From CBDCME01 sp965218865 (GTDB lineage Bacteria > Pseudomonadota > Alphaproteobacteria > JAAXGF01), in assembly GCA_965218865.1 (NCBI GenBank), contig CBDCME010000043.1, forward strand, positions 1-64,000: 64,000 nucleotides of DNA, written 5' to 3'. A model generated the notes under the pieces. It was given only the letters and a program-made list of their open reading frames with translations. It did not search any database and was not told the DNA's origin. Below are positions 19,082-27,662 of this stretch, piece after piece (position 1 is the first letter of the stretch; the number at the start of each line of letters is the position of its first letter). The position numbers and the translations under genes were made by a program.

Positions 19082-19469
19082 TATTTTTCGACCCAGGGGA
19101 TCGAGGTAATTTGCCCGCCTGTTGGCGCCGACCGCGGCACCAGGCGGCCTGGCCTCGCCGCGGCGCGTTCAAGCGATTGAATCGGGGCTCCGCCACTCGG
19201 CGAGAAATGATCGTGGTTCGGTCGGATCAAAAAAAATTGATGACAACAAATTGATCCATCGGCACATTGCACGCGGCGATTCTTGTCGTCCGCTTTTTGA
19301 CGACAGCCGTGGCTTGGATTCGGGCGCTCATTTCCCAGGCGTTAGGATGGGTCGATCCGAGAAATGGCGACGCTCGTGGCTCGAATCGCGGTCGGGGCAT
19401 CCGCCAGAATCGACGCAGGTGGCGTTTTTCCGCCGGGTTGGTTGCAGTGTGGCGAGTCGGAGGTAGGCG

Positions 19470-19597
19470 TGACGAAGAAAATTCCGGAAAAGAGCGAAGC
19501 AAACGGAGAAATGACGCTCGTCGGCGTGCTCGTCCACCTTTTGGGTGTCGTCATCGTCGCGATCATCATCACGCTCGCGCTTGGTGGCCATATCTGA
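19470..19597 (+). CDS. Small single-span membrane protein
   Basis: A 42-residue ORF from GTG 19470, preceded by a strong GGAGG at five bases. After a charged N-terminus (TKKIPEKSEANGE) it has one hydrophobic helix (LVHLLGVVIVAIIITLAL) and ends GGHI. The frame is open upstream (an ATG at 19364) but the ribosome site supports the short form. It is followed by another small membrane protein gene. Function unknown. Confidence 0.5.
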
Positions 19598-19911
19598 TCC
19601 CCGCGCTTCGGCCCAGAACCGACATGTCTCGTGGATTCCGTAATAATGTCCAGCCAGGGCGCCGCCGCCCGGCTGTCGCGGACAGCCATCAAGGCAGCGC
19701 GGGCCAGGAAGAACAATGGATGAAACTCTTGTTCCGCGGGCTGAGTTTCGTTCAGCTCGCGGCGGCTCTCGGTCTGGCCTACATCCACTTTTTCGTCGCC
19801 CACGGGGCATTTGGCGCCGAAGACATGGATGCCCAACGCGGTCTTCAGGGCAATAAATTCGCCCTGTTTTGCGCCACCGTGATTCTTGTCGGGTTCGTAA
19901 AGGAGTTATTG

Positions 19912-21477
19912 GTCGTCCGTGAAGAACCCTGATTTCAAGCTGAAGCGGCGATTGGGTTTGCGGTGGGGTGCGAGATGTCGCTGAGGAGCGCGGCCAGGAT
20001 TTGGACAAACAAACGCCTCAGCCATTTGAGGACAAGGCGGTAGTTGTAGCCGGCGCCGGCGAGTATGGCGTTGATCTTGTCGCCGTCGCGGCCTTTGAGG
20101 AAGTTGCGCCCCAGCCTGCCATCGCTCTTGAGATGTCCGATCACGGCCTCGACGGCGGAGCGCCGCCTGAGCTCCTTCTTGATCGTCGGCGTGATGCCGC
20201 GTTTCTGGCCTGATCTAAAGACGCGGTGTTTGTTGGGGTAATCGTGGCCCTGGTATCCCTTGTCGACATAGATGCGCTCGGCCGATATCCCCGTCCAGCG
20301 TTCCATCTCTTCGATCACCTGCCTCAAGGTGTGGCCATCATAGGGATTGCCGTGGAAGGCCTTGACGTGGGCGACGAACTGGCCGCCGGGGGGGCGGGAA
20401 TTGGTCGCCGCCACGGAGACCTTGCAGCCGAACTCGTACGGCTTGTGCGCCTTCCCTTTGCCGATGCATTCGACCTCGGGCGCGTGGAGCGAATAGACCT
20501 TGGGCAAGGGGTCGCGCCGCTTCTGGGTCGACACCCGCTCGGCCAGCCACAAGGGGCGGCGGAAGATATCCCGTAGGCTCTCCTCCTGGGCCGTCTTGCG
20601 GCGGATGTCGCGGACGGTGCGCCCGAGATAGGTCTTGAGCTTGCGCAGGGCCTTGTTGGCCCGCTTGTGCTGTTTGGCATGGCGGTAGCGGCCTTGCATG
20701 ATCAACGCCCTCTTGCCCAGGCGGGTATAGGACTGACGCAGGGCAATGCCGTGCTCCCGTGCCAGTCGCACCAGCCGCTCGCGGGCTCGTTGCATCAGTT
20801 TGGCGGCGGTCGGAAAGGCAATCGCCTTCTCTTGTACGGTGGTGTCCACCGTCACCCGCTCGAGGTCCTTCTCCCGCAGCGCCCCCACCCGGTGGGCCAC
20901 GGCCAGGCTCTCCTGGAATACCTTCTCCAAACCTTCCGGCCCGATCCGGTCCCGCCACCGGGTCATCGACGAGCGCTCCATGGGTAGCTCATGCTGAAAG
21001 TACTCTTCGCCGCAGAAGCACTGGAAGTATGGGTCGTAGACCCAGCGCTCGCAGACCTCCTCATCCGAGAGATCGAACATATGCTTGAGGATGTGCAGCC
21101 CAACCATCAACCGCGTCGGGACCCCCGGCCGACCCTCCTCCGAATACAAGGCTTCATAGGTCTCGTCGAAGAAAGTCCACGCGATCCGGCCCCCCAACAC
21201 CACCAACTCGTGGCGCAGGTTGATGATGTTTTCGAACCGCGAGCGGAACAGGTCCTCTATTCCCGATGACACCTTGCGCGATGGCTTCATCACAGTTCTC
21301 CAATCCCAATCGACGGGAGCAGAGAATCACGTTCCGCAACGGAAGGGAATCCCCAAAATCAATTATTTCAAATCGCAAGCTTTTCAGGCCCAAAACCCGT
21401 TTTCTTGCAAATCCGATTACTTCGCCAAACCGAAAGAACTACCAACATCAGCCGATTACGCGTTCTTCACGGGCGAC
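19912..21477 (-). mobile_element. IS5-type element, copy A (intact)
   Basis: The element is 1566 bp with inverted repeats GTCGTCCGTGAAGAACC and, on the other strand, GTCGCCCGTGAAGAACG. It is flanked by TATTG on both sides (19907-19911 and 21478-21482). Copies B (37761), C (52809) and truncated D (55840) are in the same window and almost identical. Confidence 0.92.
19935..21293 (-). CDS. IS5/IS1182-type transposase, copy A
   Basis: 452 residues and apparently intact. The N-terminal part has GRPGVPTRLMVGLHILKHMF and ERWVYDPYFQCFCGEE. The DDE core includes LERVTVDTTVQEKAIAFP (first Asp), ERIYVDKGYQGHDYP (second Asp) and RRRSAVEAVIGHLKSDG (Glu). It is the only large gene of the element. The near-identity of four copies points to recent transposition. 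Confidence 0.92.
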   Translation of the reverse strand: MMKPSRKVSSGIEDLFRSRFENIINLRHELVVLGGRIAWTFFDETYEALYSEEGRPGVPTRLMVGLHILKHMFDLSDEEVCERWVYDPYFQCFCGEEYFQHELPMERSSMTRWRDRIGPEGLEKVFQESLAVAHRVGALREKDLERVTVDTTVQEKAIAFPTAAKLMQRARERLVRLAREHGIALRQSYTRLGKRALIMQGRYRHAKQHKRANKALRKLKTYLGRTVRDIRRKTAQEESLRDIFRRPLWLAERVSTQKRRDPLPKVYSLHAPEVECIGKGKAHKPYEFGCKVSVAATNSRPPGGQFVAHVKAFHGNPYDGHTLRQVIEEMERWTGISAERIYVDKGYQGHDYPNKHRVFRSGQKRGITPTIKKELRRRSAVEAVIGHLKSDGRLGRNFLKGRDGDKINAILAGAGYNYRLVLKWLRRLFVQILAALLSDISHPTANPIAASA

Positions 21478-21727
21478 TATTGGTATATTTCAATTATGGA
21501 GGGAATTCTCTGAAGAAACAAAATCTATGTTTCCAAAACATAAGTTATACATTTGTCATTAATTTCGCCGGCGTCATAATATTGTTTGATTACATAGTGT
21601 TTGATTTGATCCTCAATTAAATCGCGATATGAACACTCGGTGAAGACCGGGCGTTGCGCGCTTCCAAGCAACGGGGGGGAAACCGGGTGCCCGAATGAAC
21701 CCGGTCACACCCGCGGGAGGGTTTCCG

Positions 21728-22510
21728 CTAGAAGCGTCGTTCGACCAGGAGTTTCTTGATTTCGGCGATCGCCTTGCCCGGATTGAGGCTCTTGGGGCAG
21801 GTGTTGGTGCAGTTCATGATCGTGTGGCAGCGGAAGAGCCGGAAGGGATCCTCGAGATTGTCGAGTCGCTCGCCCGTGTACTCGTCGCGGCTGTCGATGA
21901 TCCAGCGGTACGACTGGAGGAGAATCGCCGGCCCCAGATAGCGTTCCGAGTTCCACCAGTAGCTCGGACAGCTCGTCGAGCAGCAGGCGCAGAGGATGCA
22001 CTCGTAGAGGCCGTCGAGCTTGACGCGGTCTTCCTTCGTTTGAAGCCGTTCGCGGTCGGGCGGCGCCGGCGAGTCCGATTGCAGCCAAGGTTTGATCGAG
22101 GCGTACTGGGCATAGAAGTTCGACAGATCCGGCACCAGGTCCTTGATCACCGGCATATGCGGCAAGGGATAGACCTTGACGTCGCCTTCGATGTCCTCGA
22201 CCGACTTGGTGCAGGCCAACGTATTGGTGCCGTCGATGTTCATGGCGCAGGACCCGCAGATGCCCTCGCGGCAGGAACGGCGAAAGGTGAGCGTCGGATC
22301 GGTTTCGTTCTTGATCTTGATGAGGGCGTCGAGAACCATCGGTCCACAGTGGGCGAGATCGATGACGTAGTCGTCGACGCGCGGGTTTTCCCCGCTTTCG
22401 GGTTCGTAACGGTAGATCCGAAAACGCCTCGGTTTTTCGGCTTTTTTCGGCGCCGGATGGGTCTTTCCGGACTTGATCTTCGAATTGCGCGGCAGGGTGA
22501 ATTCGGCCAT
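21728..22510 (-). CDS. sdhB: Succinate dehydrogenase iron-sulfur subunit
   Basis: SdhB passes electrons from the flavin subunit to quinone in respiratory complex II on the inner face of the membrane. Its 260 residues contain all three cluster motifs: CREGICGSCAMNIDG for [2Fe-2S], CILCACCSTSCPSYWW, and CHTIMNCTNTCPKSLNP for [4Fe-4S] and [3Fe-4S]. Length and order fit the family. It is the last gene of the leftward sdhC-sdhD-sdhA-sdhB operon, 19 bases after sdhA. Confidence 0.97.
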   Translation of the reverse strand: MAEFTLPRNSKIKSGKTHPAPKKAEKPRRFRIYRYEPESGENPRVDDYVIDLAHCGPMVLDALIKIKNETDPTLTFRRSCREGICGSCAMNIDGTNTLACTKSVEDIEGDVKVYPLPHMPVIKDLVPDLSNFYAQYASIKPWLQSDSPAPPDRERLQTKEDRVKLDGLYECILCACCSTSCPSYWWNSERYLGPAILLQSYRWIIDSRDEYTGERLDNLEDPFRLFRCHTIMNCTNTCPKSLNPGKAIAEIKKLLVERRF

Positions 22511-22529
22511 TTCAAACGTCCTCGGCGGC

Positions 22530-24320
22530 TCAGTAGACGCGTGCTTTGGGCGGAACCACCTCGACCTCGTCGGTCAAGGTGTAGAGATGCACGGGCCTGT
22601 AATCGATATGGGTCCGGCCGTTGTCGGCCAGCCAGATGAGGGTGTGCTTCATCCAGTTTTCGTCGTCCCGATCGGGGAAATCCTCGCGCGCGTGCCCGCC
22701 GCGGCTTTCTTTTCGGTTGTTCGCCGCGTGCATGTTGCAGACCGCTTGACCCAAGAGGTTTTCGAGTTCGAGGGTTTCGACCAGATCCGAGTTCCAGACC
22801 ATCGAGCGGTCCGAGACGCCAACGTCGGCGAACGACTTGTAAACGGCGTTGATCTTGCGCACGCCCTCCTTCAGGATTTTGCCGTCGCGGAACACGGCGC
22901 AGTTGCTTTGCATGACTTTCTGCATGTCGAGGCGGATTTTGGCCGTTGACAGTTTGCCCTTGGCGTGGCGCAGCCGGTCGACCCGGTCGATCGTCGCCTC
23001 TCCCGCGTTCGCGGGCAGGGCCGGCAACTTCTGGCCCGGTTTGATGATCTCGGCGGCGCGAATCGCCGCGGCCCGCCCGAAGACGACGATGTCGAGAAGC
23101 GAGTTAGATCCCAGCCGGTTGGCGCCGTGAACCGAGACGCAGGCCGCCTCGCCGACCGCCATCAGCCCGGGAACGATGTGGTCGGGGTCGCCGTCCTTCA
23201 AGGTCACGACCTCGCCGTGATAATTGGTCGGGACGCCGCCCATGTTGTAATGGACCGTGGGAATCACCGGGATCGCCTCCTTGGTGACGTCGACGCCGGC
23301 GAAAATCTTGGCCGTTTCGGAGATTCCCGGCAGCCGTTCCTCGAGCAGGTCGGCGCCCAGGTGATCGAGATGCAAGTAGATGTGATCGTTTTCTTCCCCG
23401 ACCCCGCGCCCGGCGCGGATCTCCATCGTCATGGCGCGGCTGACCACGTCACGCGACGCCAGGTCCTTGGCCGAGGGCGCGTAACGTTCCATGAAGCGCT
23501 CGCCCTCGGAATTGGTCAGATAGCCGCCCTCGCCGCGCGAGCCCTCGGTGATCAGGCAGCCGGAGCCGTAAATGCCGGTGGGGTGGAACTGGACGAATTC
23601 GACGTCCTGGAGGGGAAGACCGGCGCGCAGAACCATGGCGTTGCCGTCCCCCGTGCAGGTGTGGGCCGAGGTGCAGGAAAAATACGCCCGCCCGTAGCCC
23701 CCGGTGGCGAGCACCGTGATCAGGGCGTTGAAGCGGTGCAGGCTACCATCCTCGAGGTTCCAGGCGACGACGCCCCGGCAGCTCCCGTCCTCGACCATGA
23801 TCAGGTCGATGACGAAATATTCGATCAGGAACTTGGCGCTGTGCTTGAGCGATTGTTGGAAGAGGGCGTGGAGGATGGCGTGGCCGGTGCGGTCCGCCGC
23901 GGCGCAGGTGCGCATCGCCTGGCCCTCGCCGTAATTGGTGCTCATGCCGCCGAAGGCGCGTTGATAGATGCGCCCGTCCTCGGTACGCGAAAACGGGACC
24001 CCGTAATGCTCCAGCTCGATGACGGCCGGAACCGCCTCGCGGCACATGTATTCGATGGCGTCCTGATCGCCGAGCCAGTCCGAGCCCTTGACGGTGTCGT
24101 ACATGTGCCAGCGCCAGTCGTCCTCGCCCATGTTGCCGAGGGTGGCGCTCATCCCGCCCTGGGCCGCGACGGTGTGGCTACGGGTCGGGAAGACCTTGGT
24201 CAGACAGGCGGTTTTCAGTCCCTTTTCGGCCAATCCGAAGGTGGCGCGCAGGCCAGCGCCGCCGGCGCCGACCACGACCACGTCGTAATCGTGATCGGTG
24301 ATGGGGTAGGCTTGGGCCAT
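22530..24320 (-). CDS. sdhA: Succinate dehydrogenase flavoprotein subunit
   Basis: SdhA oxidises succinate to fumarate with covalently bound FAD. The product has 596 residues from ATG 24320 (MAQAYPITDHDYDVVVVGAG). Visible landmarks are the Rossmann motif VVVVGAGGAGLRA, the flavin-linking His in RSHTVAAQGGM, the substrate region FHPTGIYGSGCLITEG and HYNMGGVPTN. An in-frame start 66 bases upstream exists but would run through the end of sdhD. sdhD ends four bases before this start. Confidence 0.97.
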   Translation of the reverse strand: MAQAYPITDHDYDVVVVGAGGAGLRATFGLAEKGLKTACLTKVFPTRSHTVAAQGGMSATLGNMGEDDWRWHMYDTVKGSDWLGDQDAIEYMCREAVPAVIELEHYGVPFSRTEDGRIYQRAFGGMSTNYGEGQAMRTCAAADRTGHAILHALFQQSLKHSAKFLIEYFVIDLIMVEDGSCRGVVAWNLEDGSLHRFNALITVLATGGYGRAYFSCTSAHTCTGDGNAMVLRAGLPLQDVEFVQFHPTGIYGSGCLITEGSRGEGGYLTNSEGERFMERYAPSAKDLASRDVVSRAMTMEIRAGRGVGEENDHIYLHLDHLGADLLEERLPGISETAKIFAGVDVTKEAIPVIPTVHYNMGGVPTNYHGEVVTLKDGDPDHIVPGLMAVGEAACVSVHGANRLGSNSLLDIVVFGRAAAIRAAEIIKPGQKLPALPANAGEATIDRVDRLRHAKGKLSTAKIRLDMQKVMQSNCAVFRDGKILKEGVRKINAVYKSFADVGVSDRSMVWNSDLVETLELENLLGQAVCNMHAANNRKESRGGHAREDFPDRDDENWMKHTLIWLADNGRTHIDYRPVHLYTLTDEVEVVPPKARVY

Positions 24321-24324
24321 GGCG

Positions 24325-24705
24325 CTAGCCTCCGAAGGCCAGGAGCAAGACCGAAACCACGCTGGCGCTGCCGAGGGCGAACGCAAGCATGGAAACGAGC
24401 GCCAGCGAGGCCAGTTTCAGCCCCTCGCCGTGAACGTAATCCTCGATCACGACCTGAACCCCGAGCTTGGCGTGGTAGATCCCGGAAACGATGAAGAGGA
24501 TCATGATGGTCGCATACACGGGGTTGGCTATGGTCGCCTTCACCTCGGCATAGCTGGAGCCGGCGAAGTTGAAGATGAGGGCCACAAACGCGAAACTCAA
24601 CGGAATCAAGGCCACCGCGGTCACCCGTTGGTGCCAGAAATGGTCGGTGCCGTCCTTCGCGGAGCCGAGTCCGCGGACGCGGCTGAGCGGCGTTCTCAGA
24701 CTCAT
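24325..24705 (-). CDS. sdhD: Succinate dehydrogenase membrane anchor subunit
   Basis: SdhD and SdhC form the membrane anchor of complex II and bind haem b and quinone. The 126 residues contain three hydrophobic helices. GTDHFWHQRVTAVALIPL is the typical first-helix entrance and GIYHAKLGVQVVIEDYVHGE carries the likely haem-ligand His and the family's ending of helix 2. ATG 24705 follows GGAGGATAAGC. It begins two bases after the sdhC stop. Confidence 0.93.
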   Translation of the reverse strand: MSLRTPLSRVRGLGSAKDGTDHFWHQRVTAVALIPLSFAFVALIFNFAGSSYAEVKATIANPVYATIMILFIVSGIYHAKLGVQVVIEDYVHGEGLKLASLALVSMLAFALGSASVVSVLLLAFGG

Positions 24706-24707
24706 GC

Positions 24708-25094
24708 TTATCCTCCCGCCAATCCGATGAACCAGGCGAACACCGTGAGTCCGCCACTCGTGATCAAAACGACCCAGCCACTCCGGTTCACGGTTTCCAT
24801 GTCGAAGCCGAGACCGACATCCCAGAACAGGTGCCGGATGCCGTTGCACAAATGGTAGAACAAGCAGCCCGAGAAACCGAACAGGACCAAATAACCGAAC
24901 CAGGAACCGTAAAACGCCTGCACGAAATTGAAGGGCCCTTCGCCCCAGGCCGCGGCGATGAGCCAGAAGGTCAGGAAAATGGTGCCGATCGCCAGCATCA
25001 CCCCCGTCCCCCGGTGGATAATCGACAAGATCGACGTGAGCTGGGGCCGGTAGACCTGAAGATGCGGCGAAAGGGGCCGCTCGGACTGGGCCAT
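24708..25094 (-). CDS. sdhC: Succinate dehydrogenase cytochrome b556 subunit
   Basis: SdhC is the other membrane anchor and first gene of the operon. The 128 residues start MAQSERPLSPHLQVYRPQ and show SIIHRGTGVMLAIG, the conserved quinone-site region, and YHLCNGIRHLFWDVG with the likely haem His. Three hydrophobic helices follow the usual pattern. ATG 25094 was chosen because GGAGGAA lies six bases upstream; a GTG 18 bases earlier is in frame but overlaps that site. Confidence 0.95.
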   Translation of the reverse strand: MAQSERPLSPHLQVYRPQLTSILSIIHRGTGVMLAIGTIFLTFWLIAAAWGEGPFNFVQAFYGSWFGYLVLFGFSGCLFYHLCNGIRHLFWDVGLGFDMETVNRSGWVVLITSGGLTVFAWFIGLAGG

Positions 25095-25430
25095 GAATGC
25101 TTCCTCCCCCACGATTGTGGCCGTTCCGTGGAATTCCGAGCCAATTGTACGAACTTATTCGACCGAGTCAATTGGCCTTCCCGAGACCTTCGGCCGCGGC
25201 CCGAGGGAGACTTTGAGGCCCAGGTGAGGTGGTTCTGAAATTCGATGCAAATAACGCGTCGCGATGAGTACCGCCGCGGCGCTCGGGTTGCCGCGCCGTA
25301 ACCCATGTCGGAGTATCCCTGACCGCCGATACCCCAACTACAACGATGGGTAGTGCCTCAGTTTGAAATTTAATCTATCTCCACCGGTCATCTTGCCTTA
25401 TGCTTAGCGAGAAGCAAAAGAGGTTTCTTA
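25095..25430. other. Divergent spacer between sdhC and the small-gene island
   Basis: 336 bases without a gene. It must hold the leftward sdh promoter and any rightward promoter for 25431. I see no confident -35/-10 pair, tRNA or IS end. It marks the left boundary of the 14-kb island that ends at tyrC. Confidence 0.4.
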
Positions 25431-25586
25431 ATGGGCCGAGAGAAAGATAGGCTGCTTGAGCGCGAAGAGGCACGATACGCGGCCGCCAAGCGTGACGGGC
25501 ATACCTGCGCTTATTGCGGGTCTGTGATCCCCTACGGCACCGACCGGGGGAGAACGGAGAATGCCCTGCTTGTGTCGGCGCGCTAA
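25431..25586 (+). CDS. Short Cys-pair protein, possibly an HNH-type fragment
   Basis: A 51-residue ORF from ATG 25431. It starts with a charged helix (MGREKDRLLEREEARYAAAK) followed by RDGHTCAYCGSVIPYGTD, where the CxxC in this context resembles the start of HNH nuclease or zinc-finger folds. The catalytic half is missing, so it may be a truncated gene or a tiny zinc protein. It ends ten bases before the next start. Confidence 0.4.
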   Translation: MGREKDRLLEREEARYAAAKRDGHTCAYCGSVIPYGTDRGRTENALLVSAR

Positions 25587-25596
25587 AGGACGATTG

Positions 25597-25830
25597 ATGG
25601 TCAAGGGACCACAGGGCCAGAAGCGCCCCGCCGACGTGATCGGCAACGCCGTCAAGGTCATGCGCATCGCCACTGGCGAGGAAGAGGAAGAGTACGAAGA
25701 CGACGGGAAGAACAAGGCCGCCGCCGAACTTGGGCGCCTGGGCGGCCAAGCTCGCGCTGCGAAGATGACGGCTAAGCGGCGGAAAGAGATAGCTCAGAAG
25801 GCCGCGCAAAAAAGGTGGAATGGCACCTAG
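25597..25830 (+). CDS. Small basic protein of a widespread unnamed family
   Basis: 77 residues from ATG 25597, which has AAAGGA seven bases upstream. It begins KGPQGQKRPADVIGNAVKV, has an acidic patch (EEEEEYEDD), and ends with LGRLGGQARAAKMTAKRRK and AQKAAQKRW. The GG.ARA..(L/M)T..RR pattern is common in small proteobacterial and phage-borne proteins, often annotated only as RNA-binding or hypothetical. The basic tail suggests nucleic-acid binding, unproven. Confidence 0.6.
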   Translation: MVKGPQGQKRPADVIGNAVKVMRIATGEEEEEYEDDGKNKAAAELGRLGGQARAAKMTAKRRKEIAQKAAQKRWNGT

Positions 25831-25842
25831 AAAATTCTTGAC

Positions 25843-25888
25843 CACGTAACTTTTTAAGATCACGATCGTGAACCCAAAAAGTTACGTG
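25843..25888. promoter_or_regulatory. Large palindrome, probable operator of the XRE-ImmA pair
   Basis: CACGTAACTTTTT (25843-25855) and AAAAAGTTACGTG (25876-25888) are a perfect 13-bp inverted repeat. A second perfect palindrome, TCACGATCGTGA (25860-25871), lies between them. The right arm ends seven bases before ATG 25896. TTGACC just upstream could be a -35 box. The location suits autoregulation by the XRE protein encoded two genes on. A terminator is less likely because no T run follows. Confidence 0.65.
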
Positions 25889-25895
25889 AGGCGAA

Positions 25896-26534
25896 ATGAC
25901 CACAGAAATCCATAGCGACCCACGGATTGTAGATCGTAGGCTCCGGCAGTATTTCGACACTGATCGCCAGCAACTCATTGAAATTATTAAGGCGGCGGTA
26001 GCGGCGCGAGCACAAAGTACAGATGATTCCCCCAGGTCGGCCGCTTCTTACTATGCATGGGCTGCGGCTACCATGAGATTGCGCCAGATTTTTCGTCGTA
26101 CGGGTTGGGAAAAGAGCTACGAAGACGGGATCGAAACCGTGATCGAACACGAACGCAAAATACAGATTGCGGTCATGAGCACGGATTCAGCAACGGCGGA
26201 CATAAACCGATCCCCAAGAAACCGAACTATCAAGGGGCCGGCTTCGGAGAAGGTCGTTGATCTGAACAATCAGTACGAATTGTTCAAGCGAGACGAGATG
26301 GGGCCGCACAAGAAGCCGCTGTATTCTCTGTGGTATTTGTGCATTTACGACAACGGAAGCAAAGTTCGTGCCGAGCTTTCGCGCCCAATTGAGTTCACGG
26401 CTGGCTATATCTCGAAGTTCAGCGAACGCATCTTCATCTTAAAGGACGGTGATTGGGAGAAGGTTATCCTCGAGCCGCCGGATGATCGGCCAACTCAGGA
26501 TGATGATCTAAAAATTGATGTCCGCCGCAAGTAA
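25896..26534 (+). CDS. Hypothetical protein paired with an XRE-ImmA regulator
   Basis: 212 residues. The N-terminal half is helical (RLRQYFDTDRQQLIEIIKAA, YYAWAAATMRLRQIFRRTGW). The C-terminal half looks beta-rich (KPLYSLWYLCIYDNGSKVRA, SERIFILKDGDWEKVIL). No known motif or membrane segment is visible. It ends five bases before the XRE-ImmA gene and begins right after the palindromic operator, so the two are probably one transcription unit. By position it could be a toxin or effector controlled by its neighbour; this is inference. Confidence 0.6.
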   Translation: MTTEIHSDPRIVDRRLRQYFDTDRQQLIEIIKAAVAARAQSTDDSPRSAASYYAWAAATMRLRQIFRRTGWEKSYEDGIETVIEHERKIQIAVMSTDSATADINRSPRNRTIKGPASEKVVDLNNQYELFKRDEMGPHKKPLYSLWYLCIYDNGSKVRAELSRPIEFTAGYISKFSERIFILKDGDWEKVILEPPDDRPTQDDDLKIDVRRK

Positions 26535-26539
26535 GCATC

Positions 26540-27613
26540 ATGTTCAATCCGTCGCGACTCACGCTTGCGAGGAAGCGCCGACGATTCAGTAAGAAGGAGC
26601 TTGCGGAAGCGGTTGGCGTCACGCCGCATTCGGTCCTGCGCTACGAGACAGGAGAGATTGGGCCCACGGATGAAGTGATTGCTCGTCTTTCGGACACGCT
26701 CAAGTTTCCTGCGGATTTCTTCTTCGGTGCTGACATAGATGAGATCCACCAAGATGCGGCCAGCTTTAGAAGCCTAAGCTCGATCTCTGCCAAGGACCGG
26801 GATGCGGCGTTGGCGGCCGGCAGCTTAGCCTATATCCTGTCCGACTGGGTGGAAGAGCGGTTCGACCTGCCCAGGCCCGACCTGCTTGACTTAGGCGGCG
26901 ATACGCCAGAAATCGCTGCGCGATCATTGCGAGAAAAGTGGGGCCTTGGGGAACAACCGATCAAGAATATGGCGCATCTCTTGGAGGCCAAAGGAGTGCG
27001 CCTTTTTTCGTTGGCAGAAAATACAATGACCGTTGACGCGTTCTCAGTTTGTCGAGGGGAAACCCCGTACGTGTTCCTCAACACCATGAAAACCGCCGAG
27101 CGCAGCCGGCACGATTCCGCACACGAATTGGGGCACCTCGTGATGCACCGAGAGGGAGGGATGAAGGGGCGCGCTGTAGAACACGAAGCGAACGAGTTTG
27201 CTGCCGCGTTCTTGCTGCCCACGGCCGACGTCATAGCAACACTCCCGCGCGTTCATACACTGAATCAAGTCATAGAAGCCAAGAAGCGGTGGGCGGTTTC
27301 AGTCATGGCACTTCTGCACCGGCTGAGGTTCTTGGAGATTATGTCTGATTGGCAATATCGGATGTTCTGTATCGACGCCACCGGCCTTGGATACAGACGG
27401 GCAGAGCCGTTTGGCGTGACGCGTGAGCGATCAGTGGTTTGGCAGAAAGTGCTTACGACCCTTTGGGGTGAGCGCATCACCAAAGCCGAAATCGCACGAG
27501 ACTTGCGCGTGGTCCCCGACGAAATCGAGAACCTTTTGTTTGGCCTGTCTAGCGGCTCGCTTGGGGAACAAGTACCCAAAATGAAACCGCCGCCCCTGCT
27601 ACTTATTTCCTGA
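26540..27613 (+). CDS. XRE-family HTH / ImmA-IrrE-type metallopeptidase fusion
   Basis: 357 residues. Residues about 6-60 form an XRE helix-turn-helix (LTLARKRRRFSKKELAEAVG, HSVLRYETGEIGP). The middle and C-terminal part is a COG2856-type zinc peptidase: HELGH at about 195-199 with a likely third ligand in VEHEANEFAAAFLLP. Such fusions act as repressors or antitoxins that are inactivated by proteolysis, as in ImmA/ImmR and HigA-like systems. It follows the 212-residue protein by five bases, with a palindromic operator upstream of both. Confidence 0.8.
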   Translation: MFNPSRLTLARKRRRFSKKELAEAVGVTPHSVLRYETGEIGPTDEVIARLSDTLKFPADFFFGADIDEIHQDAASFRSLSSISAKDRDAALAAGSLAYILSDWVEERFDLPRPDLLDLGGDTPEIAARSLREKWGLGEQPIKNMAHLLEAKGVRLFSLAENTMTVDAFSVCRGETPYVFLNTMKTAERSRHDSAHELGHLVMHREGGMKGRAVEHEANEFAAAFLLPTADVIATLPRVHTLNQVIEAKKRWAVSVMALLHRLRFLEIMSDWQYRMFCIDATGLGYRRAEPFGVTRERSVVWQKVLTTLWGERITKAEIARDLRVVPDEIENLLFGLSSGSLGEQVPKMKPPPLLLIS

Positions 27614-27662
27614 TGAACAAAATTGCTTGACACTAAGCATATTAGTGCATATATAAGGGGCA

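Larger units (their letters stand above)
19720..21620 (+). pseudogene. Small multi-span membrane protein split by an IS5-type element
   Basis: From ATG 19720 the ORF encodes MKLLFRGLSFVQLAAALGLA and a second hydrophobic segment (FALFCATVILVGFVKELL), then enters the IS at 19912. Removing the IS and one TATTG duplication rejoins KELL to VYFNYGGNSLKKQN and a third hydrophobic stretch (VINFAGVIILFDYIVF), ending at TAA 21620, about 109 residues in all. With the IS in place the ORF ends at 19932 inside the IS end. Family unknown. Confidence 0.6.

Noticed and set aside
22965..24494. 509-residue plus-strand ORF
   Set aside because: It is antisense to sdhA and sdhD, whose products are unmistakable; its own translation has no recognisable content.
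25843..25888. Rho-independent terminator
   Set aside because: The inverted repeat has no following T run and sits just before a start codon, so an operator is more likely.
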